DNA of 64,000 nucleotides from the NCBI RefSeq assembly GCF_017349295.1, contig NZ_JAFMPK010000049.1, forward strand, positions 39,633-103,632, in the 5' to 3' direction. The notes beneath the pieces are model-generated. The model did not search any database. It was not told the origin of the DNA and saw only the letters and a program-made list of their open reading frames with translations. Below, piece after piece: positions 35,401 to 42,878 of this stretch; position 1 is the first letter of the stretch; every line of letters starts with the position of its first letter. The translations under genes and the position numbers were made by a program. This DNA is from Myceligenerans salitolerans (GTDB taxonomy: Bacteria; Actinomycetota; Actinomycetes; Actinomycetales; Cellulomonadaceae).

Positions 35401-35584
35401 GGATCGCGGCGTCGTGCAGCTCGCGGTAGGTGATCGACGTCCGGGAGTCCCGGACCGCGACCGCACCGGGGTGTTCCCGTGCCACCGCCTCGAACGTGGA
35501 CCAGATGTCGAGGTGGGCACAGGCCGGTACGTCGGGCCCGCACCCCGCTCGTGCGGTGCGTCCTGTCGCGAGAACCGAGCGCAT
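32408..35584 (-). CDS. Fused NRPS adenylation domain and MIO aminomutase
   Basis: Single open frame of 1058 residues. Residues about 25-508 are an adenylation domain with A3 CFTSGTSGVPK, A5 YNLYGPSE, A7 VHTGDLV and A10 PRSRGGKVD (Lys504). A linker of about 20 residues rich in Ala and Pro follows. Residues about 530-1058 are an MIO enzyme similar to SgcC4 tyrosine aminomutase: TTGYGEM with Tyr584, and the MIO-forming Ala-Ser-Gly at 667-669 in GSLGASGDLAPLSH. So it should isomerise an alpha-amino acid, probably tyrosine, to the beta form and adenylate it. In C-1027 these are two proteins. No thiolation domain is present, so the free PCP is the likely acceptor. ATG 35584 has AGGGAGGAGG upstream. 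Confidence 0.9.
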   Translation of the reverse strand: MRSVLATGRTARAGCGPDVPACAHLDIWSTFEAVAREHPGAVAVRDSRTSITYRELHDAAIRWADRLHAPVTDPTAAGCVVTQVDNGVDHVAAVLGSWRAGAMVAALGPGEPGTALRAELSAIRPAATLVVGRARELSEPEGTARPVPAGVVLPVHDDAPPPPVTEAPPAGAVLGSPASVCFTSGTSGVPKTIVHTHHALVQLARWMSDEMRVGPGDHVAQWAAPGYDAAVVELLVALLSGATAHIPEPGTRADPEALPEWLADRSITWFQTVPSYLRQLVRADGVRDGGLSRLRTVVLAGERIPPALVGQVRQAAPGADLYNLYGPSETILATWYRVPDGHRGEVPIGAAIPGRRIHLATGDGPGTDTARLAIETPFAATDARRTPWSSADGLVHTGDLVRRQGDDLYFVGRVDDQVKAAGRRTDLAGIEAVIEDVPGVRASCVLPMRDDSGLVTRLLAFVVHDAGSPTVSDLRARCRARLGAGLPPIQFVRRDTLPRSRGGKVDTMSLLQGQDASVPPAATAPSAVRLDGRSLTPEQVNRVAYDDVACHVPTEVTEQLVRRRREFEDRIASGEPVYGVTTGYGEMIYMHVDPAQETSLQHNLVRSHTAGCGPLFSVPEVRAIMLARANALAKGHSGVRPELLERLVTFLARGVTPAVPEFGSLGASGDLAPLSHVAAALIGEGQVVDAGEVRPTRDVLVERGIDPSFDLRYKEGLALINGTSAMTGVSSVLVHRARTQVWHAEIIAALAIEALEGSTGAFESAGHEIARPHPGQIASARTMRNLLHDSGAAVSHEALRQAATDSRDFSAGSVSRTEVYLQKAYSLRAVPQVVGAVRDTLAHAYRTLGVELNSANDNPLVFDDEEIFHGANFHGQPVAFAMDFTGLALTQLGVLSERRTNRLLNRNLSGLPEFLVAGDPGLNSGLAGTQYAATALVAENRTIGSASIQSVPSNGDNQDVVSMGLIAARNCRRILDNNDYILAVEAISAAQAVDLGGTRERLGRAGRAAYEAIRARSPFIAQDRVMTGDVEAVRALLHGGELAAAVSGTGTELEEVAP

Positions 35585-35921
35585 GGCGTCCTCCTCCCTG
35601 GGGTATGTCGCGGAGACCGCCTGACCGGCCCTGCCTCCAACCGACATCCTTCTGGTTGGCGTCGCCCCTTCTCTTCTCCTGATATGCCAACGCGGCGGGC
35701 ATCGCACGACAGGAGTGCGTCCGTTCACCTTGCCGCCCGGACGTCATATCTGCGCAGGTCAGCAGCCCTCAGCAGCGTCCGCCGGACGCGGTGCGCCCCG
35801 TAGGGCATAGCCGAAAGTGCGCCCATCAGGACGTTCCGGCCGCCCGCCGGGTCGCTCTAGCTTCGGCATCTGCAGGACGCCTCAGCTCCAGCCGAGTCAC
35901 ACCGGACGACGGAGGACTTCA
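35585..35921. promoter_or_regulatory. Divergent promoter region between the A-aminomutase operon and the AraC-type gene
   Basis: This 337-bp gap has no supported gene. An inverted repeat CCAACC-N11-GGTTGG at 35637-35659 lies 53 bp before the fusion gene and is a candidate operator. Two copies of GTGCGCCC lie near 35790 and 35818. A GGAGG ribosome site precedes the ATG at 35922. No clear -10/-35 pair was found by eye. Confidence 0.4.
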
Positions 35922-36383
35922 ATGCTGACCGATCAGGCTTTCGCAGTTCCGACGACCCACCCTTCCCTGACGACGATCGAAGACCTCGACATCGGGCCGC
36001 GAAGGATCAGCCCGGCTCACCCCGCCCACGTGGTCGAAGCGGTCGAACGGGCCAAGGCCCTCATGCACGAGCAGTTCGCGGAGGCACTGACCGTGGACGA
36101 CATGGCGGAAGCCGCGTGGTTCAGCAAGTACCACTTCACCCGGCTGTTCCGTGACGTCACCGGGGTCTCGCCCGGGCGCTACCTCGCGGCGGTGCGGATG
36201 GCGCACGCGAAGCACCTGCTGCGGACCACGCAGATGAAGGTCGTGGACATCACCGTCGGCATCGGCTACTCGAGCGTGGGGACGTTCAGCTCACGGTTCC
36301 GTATCCACGTGGGGATCTCCCCGACGGAGTACCGGGCGCGCGCGCACGGCGAGCAGCGGGCCCACCTGCTCGAGGCCGCATGA
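35922..36383 (+). CDS. AraC-family HTH regulator, short form
   Basis: Regulator of 153 residues consisting mainly of the double helix-turn-helix of AraC proteins (about residues 40-140). Typical motifs are TVDDMAEAAWFSKYHFTRLFRDVTG and the C-terminal GYSSVGTFSSRF. The usual N-terminal ligand domain is reduced to about 35 residues. ATG 35922 has GGAGG upstream. The following FMN oxidase gene overlaps by ATGA. It is divergent from the A-aminomutase operon and could control that operon, its own, or both; this is inference. Confidence 0.88.
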   Translation: MLTDQAFAVPTTHPSLTTIEDLDIGPRRISPAHPAHVVEAVERAKALMHEQFAEALTVDDMAEAAWFSKYHFTRLFRDVTGVSPGRYLAAVRMAHAKHLLRTTQMKVVDITVGIGYSSVGTFSSRFRIHVGISPTEYRARAHGEQRAHLLEAA

Positions 36384-37573
36384 GAGCCGCCGGCGTCCCG
36401 GAGCCGGAGCCGGACGTGACGCCCGGCGGACACGCCGGCTTCGTGCGACGGCTCTTCGCCAAGCAGGAGGGGCACTGGCCGACCGACCCACGGGCGCTGG
36501 AGGACCTCGCACGGTCCCGGATCGGCGCCACCGCGGCGGCCTACGTCAGCGGATCGGCCGGAGCCGGGGCCACGGAAGCCGCCAACCGGGCAGCGCTCGA
36601 CCGGTGGCGCCTGGTGCCGCGGATGCTGACCGGCTCGACGGTCCGGTCCCTGACCGTCGAGCTCCTGGGCACCCGGATGCCGGCGCCCGTGCTGGCGGCG
36701 CCCGTGGGGGTGCAGGGCATCGTGCACCCCCACGGCGAACGGGCGACCGCGCGAGCCTGCGCCGAGCTCGGCGTACCGATGGTGACCTCGACGATGAGCT
36801 CGACGCCCATCGAGGAGGTGGCGGCCGCCTCGGGCGACTCGCCCCGGTGGTTCCAGCTCTACTGGCCCAACAGCGACGAGATCGCCCGCAGCTTCCTCAG
36901 GCGTGCCTGGGACACCGGGCACACGGTCCTGGTCGTGACCGTCGACACCATGTCGCTCGGCTGGCGCCCGCCGATTCTCGACCAGTCCTTCCTCCCCATG
37001 CTCGACGGCGTCGGCACCGCCATGTTCACCTCGGACCCGGTCTTCCGTTCCCGGCTCCCGGCGACGCCCGAGGAGGACCCGCGAGGGGCGGTGGCGATGT
37101 GGGACCGGGAGCTCGGCACGGCGGGCAGGACCTGGGACGACCTGGCGGTCCTGCGCGACTGGTGGCCCGGTCCCGTCCTGCTGAAGGGAGTCCTGCACCC
37201 CGAGGACGCCCGCCGTGCCGTCGACGCCGGCCTCGACGGGATCGTCGTGTCCAACCATGGCGGCCGGCAGGTCGACGGCGCCGTCGCGGCGCTCGACGCC
37301 CTGGTCGCGATCGCCCACGAGGTCGGTGACGAGGTGCCGCTGCTGTTCGACTCCGGGATCCGCAACGGAGCCGACGTGATCAAGGCCCTGGCGCTCGGTG
37401 CGCGGGCGGTGCTGGTCGGGCGCCCGTACGTCTACGGGCTGGGCGTGGGGGGCGAGGCCGGTGTCCGCCACGTCCTCGAAGGGCTCCTCGCGGATCTCGA
37501 CCTCACCCTCGGGCTGCTGGGACTCCACGACATCCGGCAGGTCGGGCGGGACCTGGTGGTCCCGGCACCCTAG
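36380..37573 (+). CDS. FMN-dependent alpha-hydroxyacid dehydrogenase/lactate 2-monooxygenase-like
   Basis: Flavoprotein of 397 residues with the TIM-barrel fold of glycolate/lactate/mandelate oxidases. The conserved catalytic region is VVSNHGGRQVDG (with His and Arg) and the FMN phosphate region is DSGIRNGADVIKALALGARAV. It oxidises a 2-hydroxy acid to a keto acid or by decarboxylation. Coupling to the AraC-type gene by ATGA suggests joint expression. A substrate in the enediyne pathway is not known; a mandelate- or lactate-like acyl group is one possibility. It converges on the KSIII-like pair with an 18-bp gap. Confidence 0.85.
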   Translation: MRAAGVPEPEPDVTPGGHAGFVRRLFAKQEGHWPTDPRALEDLARSRIGATAAAYVSGSAGAGATEAANRAALDRWRLVPRMLTGSTVRSLTVELLGTRMPAPVLAAPVGVQGIVHPHGERATARACAELGVPMVTSTMSSTPIEEVAAASGDSPRWFQLYWPNSDEIARSFLRRAWDTGHTVLVVTVDTMSLGWRPPILDQSFLPMLDGVGTAMFTSDPVFRSRLPATPEEDPRGAVAMWDRELGTAGRTWDDLAVLRDWWPGPVLLKGVLHPEDARRAVDAGLDGIVVSNHGGRQVDGAVAALDALVAIAHEVGDEVPLLFDSGIRNGADVIKALALGARAVLVGRPYVYGLGVGGEAGVRHVLEGLLADLDLTLGLLGLHDIRQVGRDLVVPAP

Positions 37574-37591
37574 GAGATCCGGCAGAGATGC

Positions 37592-38290
37592 TCACTGCCT
37601 GCCGGCCGGGACGATCCGGCAGCGGCCCGCGCACCGCGAGGTCGGGTCGTACCCGGTCACGACGACGTCCTCCACGGCCGGCAGCGTATCGGGCAGATGC
37701 CACCAGGCTCCCGTCGTCGGCGGGGACGACGGCGGGAGCCCGGGCGTCTGGGCGGCCCCTCGCGTCACCGAGACGTCCAGGTGGCCCAGGGGCGGCCCCT
37801 CACCGCCCAGCACGAGGGTGACCGCCCGGGTCGCCCACGTGGTGCGGTCCTCGGCGCGGACGATCGGCCGGTCCTGGTCCATCAGGACGACCACGGCGCG
37901 GTCGCACCGCATCGCGGCGGCGTAGGCGCCACCCACCTCGAGACCGGCGAACCCGCTCACCGGTCCCAGGTCGCTGACGGCGAACGCCCTGCGGACCCCC
38001 GGCAGCTGCGCGCTGAGGACGGGAGCGGGCCAGGACGCCTCGGCGTCGGTGCCGGCGTGCGCCAGCACCACCAGCTCGGTGGCGTGCTCCTCGTGCAGCG
38101 GGTGCCCCGGCAGCGCGCGCAACGTCCGCACCATGTCGGCGAAGGTGGTTCGCAGGCCCGCCGCACTCGGCGCGGGGAGACCGTACCGCTCCCCCAGCGC
38201 GGAGTAGAAGCGGTCCGTGTGGGCCCGGAACGGCCGGCGCGCGAACACGGAGTCGGTACGGATCCCCGTCAACGGCAACGGCCACCTCAC
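37592..38290 (-). CDS. Thiolase-fold protein lacking the catalytic Cys, partner of the KSIII
   Basis: Protein of 232 residues resembling one half of a KSIII/thiolase fold. The strand-helix block VVLAHAGTDAE and VSDLGPVSGFAGLEVGGAY corresponds to the nucleophile region of the neighbour, but no Cys is present at the expected place. GTG 38290 overlaps the KSIII stop by GTGA. In the PqsB-PqsC type of heterodimer one subunit also lacks the nucleophile, so a structural partner is likely. This is inference from neighbour and motif reading; the family is not certain. Confidence 0.5.
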   Translation of the reverse strand: MRWPLPLTGIRTDSVFARRPFRAHTDRFYSALGERYGLPAPSAAGLRTTFADMVRTLRALPGHPLHEEHATELVVLAHAGTDAEASWPAPVLSAQLPGVRRAFAVSDLGPVSGFAGLEVGGAYAAAMRCDRAVVVLMDQDRPIVRAEDRTTWATRAVTLVLGGEGPPLGHLDVSVTRGAAQTPGLPPSSPPTTGAWWHLPDTLPAVEDVVVTGYDPTSRCAGRCRIVPAGRQ

Positions 38291-39240
38291 GACGCGCCGT
38301 CCGGTGGCCGGGCTCCGCCGTGCTCGAAGAGGGCGGCCGTCAGGGTGGCTCCGAGTCCCGCGGCGACGAGCAGATAGCGGTCGCCGGGACGCAGCCGCTC
38401 GCGGTTCTCGTGCCATGCGATGAACGGGTCCGCGCCGAAGCAGTGGCCCCTCGTCGCCTGGCCGCCGAGCCGGATCACCTCGGCGCCGAGCCCCACCTGC
38501 TGCCGGACCCGCAGCCAGGACATCCGGTTGACGTTGTGGGGGAAGACGTGGTCGACGTCCTCCGCGGCCAGCCCGACGTCGTCCAGGGCGTCACGGATGA
38601 CGCCGCTCAGCGCCTCGATGTAGGCGACGGTGAACGCCCGCTCCGCCTCCACCGTCAGGAACGGCGCCTCGTGGAAGCCGGCCAGCGTGCGTGTCGCCAG
38701 CGTCAGCATCCGGTCTCCGCCACCCCGGCCGACGAGGACGGCGGCCGTTCCCTCGCCCATCACCGCCGACCCCTCGATCACCTCGCCCTCACCGCGAAAC
38801 GTCTTCTCCCCCGCCAGCACCAGCACCTGCCCGCCCGGACCGGACCGGTCCAGCAGCAGCCCCGCCGCCTCGACCGCCAGCAGCGCGGAGGCGCACGCGT
38901 GCTGGGACAGCGCGAACGGGACCGCCCGGTCGAGCCCGAGCAGCTCCGCGACCCGGGCGGTGACCGCCTCGGGGTAGGGGGCCGTGAACTGGACGGTCGG
39001 TGCGTGGATGACGTAGCGGATGCTCGCCGCGACGGACGCGTCGAGGAGCGGCCTCGCCGCATCGGCCAGCTGCTCCTCCAACGGCCGGCCGGGATCCCGG
39101 CGCACGCGGCCGAACCCGAAGAAGTCGCGGTAGTACCGGCGCTCCTGCTCAGGAACGCCGTTCCTGAGCAGGACGTCCTCGACCGGTTCGGACGCAGCCG
39201 GCAGATACACCCCGACACCGCGGATCGCGGTCGGCGTCAC
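38287..39240 (-). CDS. KSIII/FabH-like ketosynthase or acyltransferase
   Basis: Thiolase-fold enzyme of 317 residues. The nucleophile Cys116 is in SQHACASAL and the His235 is in VFPHNVNRM. The Asn of the FabH Cys-His-Asn triad is not at its position; the region reads RGHCFGADPF. PqsC-like and CerJ-like members with a Cys-His dyad catalyse condensation or acyl transfer to nitrogen or oxygen. It is coupled by GTGA to the Cys-less partner and to the DUF2505 gene upstream. Its substrate is not evident; it could provide an acyl group or modify the core. Confidence 0.75.
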   Translation of the reverse strand: MTPTAIRGVGVYLPAASEPVEDVLLRNGVPEQERRYYRDFFGFGRVRRDPGRPLEEQLADAARPLLDASVAASIRYVIHAPTVQFTAPYPEAVTARVAELLGLDRAVPFALSQHACASALLAVEAAGLLLDRSGPGGQVLVLAGEKTFRGEGEVIEGSAVMGEGTAAVLVGRGGGDRMLTLATRTLAGFHEAPFLTVEAERAFTVAYIEALSGVIRDALDDVGLAAEDVDHVFPHNVNRMSWLRVRQQVGLGAEVIRLGGQATRGHCFGADPFIAWHENRERLRPGDRYLLVAAGLGATLTAALFEHGGARPPDGAS

Positions 39241-39743
39241 GCCGCGTTCCCGGCCCTCAGGCACTCCTCCAGGAGCCGGAACTCGGTCTCGATCGTCTCC
39301 GAGATCGGGCCGGCACCGATGCGCGCCACGCGCTCGCGGAACATCGGGACCCGCGCCTCGACCTCGCCCCAGAACGTGAGGAGGCAACGCTCCTGCCCTG
39401 CGGCCTCGGCCCGCACTCCGCCGACGAGACCGATCGGCGCCCCGTCCACCTCGACCCGGAAGACGCCGTCACGGCTCCCGTCCGGGCCCCACGAACCCCA
39501 CTCCTCCGTCTCGTGCGCGGTGATCGTCGCCCTCACCATGGCGCGGACGAACTCCGGCATCGTCGTCGTCGCGGTCCTGCGGCGCGTCACCACGGTCGAT
39601 CCCCGCTCCGTCTCCGTCACGTCCATGCCGAAGTCCAGAGCGCCCAGCCGTTCGGCCTTGCGGCGCTGGAAGCCCTCGTCGTGCATGAGAGCGACGACCT
39701 CGGCGGGACTTCCCGGCAGCTCACGCTGGTGCTCGATCCTCAT
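39237..39743 (-). CDS. DUF2505 (SRPBCC-fold) protein
   Basis: Protein of 168 residues matching DUF2505 by its start (MRIEHQRELPGSPAEVVALMHDEGF), consistent with a START/SRPBCC ligand-binding fold. It is coupled to the GMC oxidase gene upstream (ATGA) and to the KSIII gene downstream (GTGA). In calicheamicin producers the self-sacrifice proteins CalC, CalU16 and CalU19 also have an SRPBCC fold, though they are of another subfamily. Ligand binding, cyclase-like folding help or self-protection are all possible; none is shown. Confidence 0.7.
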   Translation of the reverse strand: MRIEHQRELPGSPAEVVALMHDEGFQRRKAERLGALDFGMDVTETERGSTVVTRRRTATTTMPEFVRAMVRATITAHETEEWGSWGPDGSRDGVFRVEVDGAPIGLVGGVRAEAAGQERCLLTFWGEVEARVPMFRERVARIGAGPISETIETEFRLLEECLRAGNAA

Positions 39744-41341
39744 GCTCGCTCCTCGGTCGGAAGTGTTCCTCGGTACCGTGCGTCCACGCCGCGCGACCGC
39801 AGACGCTCGACGATGTGGGGAGCGGCGCGTTCGGCCAGCGCCGCGATCGTGTTCGACGGGTTGACCGTCAGCGCGGTCGGCACCGCGGAACCGTCGACCA
39901 CGAAGATCCCCGGATGGCCCCGCAGCTCGTGCGTGTCGTCGAGGGCGCTGATGGCCGGGTCGTCACCGATCCGGCAGGACGCGAGCGGGTGCACGGTGTA
40001 GGCCCCGACGAGATCGTTGGTCCAGGGCGTGACCGTCCCGAACCCGGGTTCGGTGATCACCTCGCGCACGAAGGCGTCCGCACGGGCCCATGCCTCCCGC
40101 GTGCTCGCCCGGGGCCGGTACGTCAGGGTGCCTCGGCCGAGCAGCTGCTGGGAGAGTCGCTCGGCGTTCCCACGCTCGGGAGGAGCGCCGAACACGCCCT
40201 CGTTGTCGTCCTCGATGAGCTCGAAGAGGAGGAGCCAGGAGGCCCACTCGCTCAGCATCTCCTTCTTGCCCAGCCCGAACCAGCCCTGGCCGCCGGCTTC
40301 GCCGGTGTCGGCGAGCACGGTGCCCAGGCCGGGCGGGAAGTAGAGCTGTTCGACGGCGAACCGCTCGAACTCCGCGGCCGCCGGGTCGAGGTTGTCCCAC
40401 GCCGAGACCACGGGGCCACGGCCGATCTGGTTCGCCCCGTAGGCCAGCCCCGGCCGACGCCGTAGACCGAGGGTGCTCCCCACGGCGTCGTCGTCGATGA
40501 CCGCGACGTTGATGCGCTCGCCGTTCCCGGAGAAGTACCGCCCGACCGCGTGCGGCAGCTCGCCGAGGCCGTCCGCGGACCGCTGCAGCAGGACGGGCGT
40601 GGCGCCCGCACCGGCAGCCACCACGACGACCCGGCAGTCCACGTGGCCGCTGCCCACGGACTCCCGGTAGTCGACCGGGTGGATCTCCTCGTAGTGGACC
40701 CGGTACCGGTCGTCGTCGAGACGCTCGATCCGCTGCACCTCGTGCAGCGGACGCACCGTGGCACCTGCCTTCCGCGCTCCCGGCAGGTAGTTCAGCAGCA
40801 TGGAACGCTTGGCGTCCTGGGTGCACCCCGCCATCATCCAGTTGCAGTTGGTGCACAGGTCGGTGTCCACCGCGGACGGCAGGGGGTTCGCCGTGTGCCC
40901 CGCGTGGTCGCACATGGCCGCCCACAGCCCGCCCGCGTAGCTGACCTCGTCCCAGTCGTGGCGCCGGACCGGGAGCGCCCGGGCGACGCGGTCGTACCAG
41001 GGGTCCAGGCTCTCGCGGGTGATCGCCTCGGGCCACAGCCGCCGGTTGAGGGAACCGCGCCGGTCGAAGATGAACCCGGGGACACGCGGCATGGCCGCGA
41101 AGTAGACGACGCTGCCACCGCCGACACAGTTCGCGGCGAGCACGCTCATGCCGTCCCCGGCGGTGAAGTCGAAGATGCGTGTGCTGGAGGAGCCGAACTC
41201 GAAGCTGTGCTGGAAGTCCTGGGCTCCCAGCTCCGGACCGCGCTCGAGGACCATCACCGAGGCCCCCGCCTCGGCCAGGTGGAAGGCCGAGATCGAGCCG
41301 CCGAAGCCGGATCCGATCACTACCGCGTCGACAGTGGTCAT
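39740..41341 (-). CDS. GMC-family FAD oxidoreductase (cholesterol-oxidase-like)
   Basis: FAD enzyme of 533 residues. The N-terminal nucleotide motif is VVIGSGFGGSISAFHLA. The cholesterol-oxidase-like region CVGGGSVVYFAAMPRVP and the C-terminal VHPLASCRIGDDP and GSAVPTALTVNPSNTIAALAERAA are typical. A Cys cluster (CTNCNWMMAGCTQDAK) matches the ferredoxin-like insert of some GMC members. It overlaps the DUF5987 gene upstream, a pairing found for GMC oxidases and their small subunits. As I recall, nine-membered enediyne clusters carry a similar pair (E8/E9), which suggests core oxidation. Confidence 0.85.
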   Translation of the reverse strand: MTTVDAVVIGSGFGGSISAFHLAEAGASVMVLERGPELGAQDFQHSFEFGSSSTRIFDFTAGDGMSVLAANCVGGGSVVYFAAMPRVPGFIFDRRGSLNRRLWPEAITRESLDPWYDRVARALPVRRHDWDEVSYAGGLWAAMCDHAGHTANPLPSAVDTDLCTNCNWMMAGCTQDAKRSMLLNYLPGARKAGATVRPLHEVQRIERLDDDRYRVHYEEIHPVDYRESVGSGHVDCRVVVVAAGAGATPVLLQRSADGLGELPHAVGRYFSGNGERINVAVIDDDAVGSTLGLRRRPGLAYGANQIGRGPVVSAWDNLDPAAAEFERFAVEQLYFPPGLGTVLADTGEAGGQGWFGLGKKEMLSEWASWLLLFELIEDDNEGVFGAPPERGNAERLSQQLLGRGTLTYRPRASTREAWARADAFVREVITEPGFGTVTPWTNDLVGAYTVHPLASCRIGDDPAISALDDTHELRGHPGIFVVDGSAVPTALTVNPSNTIAALAERAAPHIVERLRSRGVDARYRGTLPTEERA

Positions 41342-41901
41342 GGCAGATTCCCGTTCTCGTCGGTCTGAGGATGGACGGCGGCGAGTTCTCTCGCGTAGCT
41401 CGCGACCGGGAACCGCCAGAGTCCGTCGTCGTCCGGCCGGCCGAAGCCCATGGCTCGCAGCCCCGTGCCCGCGTCCCGCATCACCTCCGCCGTGGGCCGG
41501 TGCGGGCTGCTGTCGTAGGCCATGTAGGCGAACAGCGCGAGAAGGAACCAGAAGTCACGCTCGGGGTTCGCGCGCGACGTGAGCTCGGCGACGAGGGCGC
41601 GACGCCGTTCGTAAGGGAGGTCCGCGAAGGACCGGGCCTGATCCGCCTCGCCCGCGCCACCCGGCGCACGAGCCAGCGTGTCGAGGGTGTCGGCCATCTC
41701 GGCGATGCCGTCCGAGATTCCGGTCGCCGGATGTCGTAGGACGTCCAGGGCACCGGCGTGCACGGCCCCTGGTGTCGCCGAGACACCCGCGACGGCGTCG
41801 TCGTCCGCCCCGCGCTTGCATCCGGGAATGATCGTGTCCGCGAACGCCTCCAGCGCACGCGTCTGCTGAACCGTCAGCGTCGGCAGGTCTTCGGTCGCCA
41901 T
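41338..41901 (-). CDS. DUF5987/gluconate-dehydrogenase-subunit-3-like partner of GMC enzyme
   Basis: Helical protein of 187 residues. The start LTVQQTRALEAFADTIIPG is typical of small subunits of GMC dehydrogenases (subunit 3 family). The gene overlaps the GMC oxidase by ATGA, so the two products probably form a complex. ATG 41901 is the best start although its ribosome site is weak. It is the first gene of the five-gene operon ending with the KSIII partner. Divergent to the TIGR03084 gene. Confidence 0.75.
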   Translation of the reverse strand: MATEDLPTLTVQQTRALEAFADTIIPGCKRGADDDAVAGVSATPGAVHAGALDVLRHPATGISDGIAEMADTLDTLARAPGGAGEADQARSFADLPYERRRALVAELTSRANPERDFWFLLALFAYMAYDSSPHRPTAEVMRDAGTGLRAMGFGRPDDDGLWRFPVASYARELAAVHPQTDENGNLP

Positions 41902-41984
41902 GTCCGGGACGCTAGACCTGCCCACCGGGCCGGCTCCTCTCCCCGCTTGCTCTCTCGGCGAAGGCGCCGCCGCGGCGGTGCGGC

Positions 41985-42000
41985 CGGTGTCAGGACACCG
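41985..42000. promoter_or_regulatory. Inverted repeat in divergent promoter region
   Basis: CGGTGT-CAGG-ACACCG at 41985-42000 is a perfect 6+6 bp inverted repeat. It lies centrally in the 170-bp gap between the divergent genes starting at 41901 and 42072 and could be an operator. Confidence 0.4.
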
Positions 42001-42071
42001 CCACGTCACGACCGACATCTGACGACCTGCCGGTGCTACCAAGGACATCCCAACGCACCGAAGGAGCATTG

Positions 42072-42878
42072 ATGAACGATGCGCATCGGCCCGTGCATGC
42101 TCTGTCCGTGGAGGTCCAGGCCTTCACGGACCTGATCAACGACGTCGGGGGTGACGACTGGGACACTCCCACCCCGGCACCCGGATGGTCGGTCCGCCAC
42201 CAGGTCGCCCACCTGGTGAGTGTCTTCCGGATCGCGGGACAGGCGGCCGCCGACCCCGAGGGGTTCCGCACCATGCTCGCCGCACTGTCCTCGGACTTCG
42301 AGAAGAACGTCGCCCAGGCGATGACCCCCCTCCTGTCGCTGTCCAACCGTGAGCTGACCAGCAGGTGGCACCAGACCTCGTCGGCGACGCTGGACTCGCT
42401 GGCGGGTATCCCGGACGACCGGATCGTGCCCTGGCTGGTCAACGACCTTCCGTCGGCCGTGCTGTGCATGGCCGGCACCACCGAGGCGTTCGCCCATGGA
42501 CAGGACGTGCGTGACACCTTCGACTACCGGCGAAAGCCCTCACCGCACGTGCGCAGCATCTGTGAGTTCGCCTACCACACCCGGACCTTCGGCTACCCGG
42601 GACAGGGACGCGACGTCCCCGACGACACCAGCCTGCGGTTCGAGCTGACCAGCCCCACGGGTGAGACCTGGTCGATCGGCGACGCCGGGACGGCCAACGT
42701 CGTGCGCGGCTCCGCCTGGGACCTCGCCCTCCTCGTGACCCGACGCCGGCACCCCGCCGACCTCGATCTCGAGGGCAGCAACGACCACGTCCGCGACTGG
42801 ATGTCCATCGCCCAGGCCTACCGGGGCAGCGGCGGGCCGGGACGCCGGCCGCTCCTCCAGCAGAGGAGCGGGTCATGA
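42072..42878 (+). CDS. TIGR03084-family DinB-like (maleylpyruvate isomerase N-terminal) protein
   Basis: Protein of 268 residues with an N-terminal mycothiol-dependent isomerase-like four-helix metal-binding domain. The motif WDTPTPAPGWSVRHQVAHLVSVFRIA has the His expected for metal binding (HQVAH), with a further His in FAHGQDVRD. The TIGR03084 C-terminal part follows (about residues 150-255). The family is known from actinobacteria and often binds a thiol cofactor. It overlaps the membrane protein gene by ATGA. A role in detoxification or in core maturation is possible. I do not know a tested function. Confidence 0.75.
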   Translation: MNDAHRPVHALSVEVQAFTDLINDVGGDDWDTPTPAPGWSVRHQVAHLVSVFRIAGQAAADPEGFRTMLAALSSDFEKNVAQAMTPLLSLSNRELTSRWHQTSSATLDSLAGIPDDRIVPWLVNDLPSAVLCMAGTTEAFAHGQDVRDTFDYRRKPSPHVRSICEFAYHTRTFGYPGQGRDVPDDTSLRFELTSPTGETWSIGDAGTANVVRGSAWDLALLVTRRRHPADLDLEGSNDHVRDWMSIAQAYRGSGGPGRRPLLQQRSGS

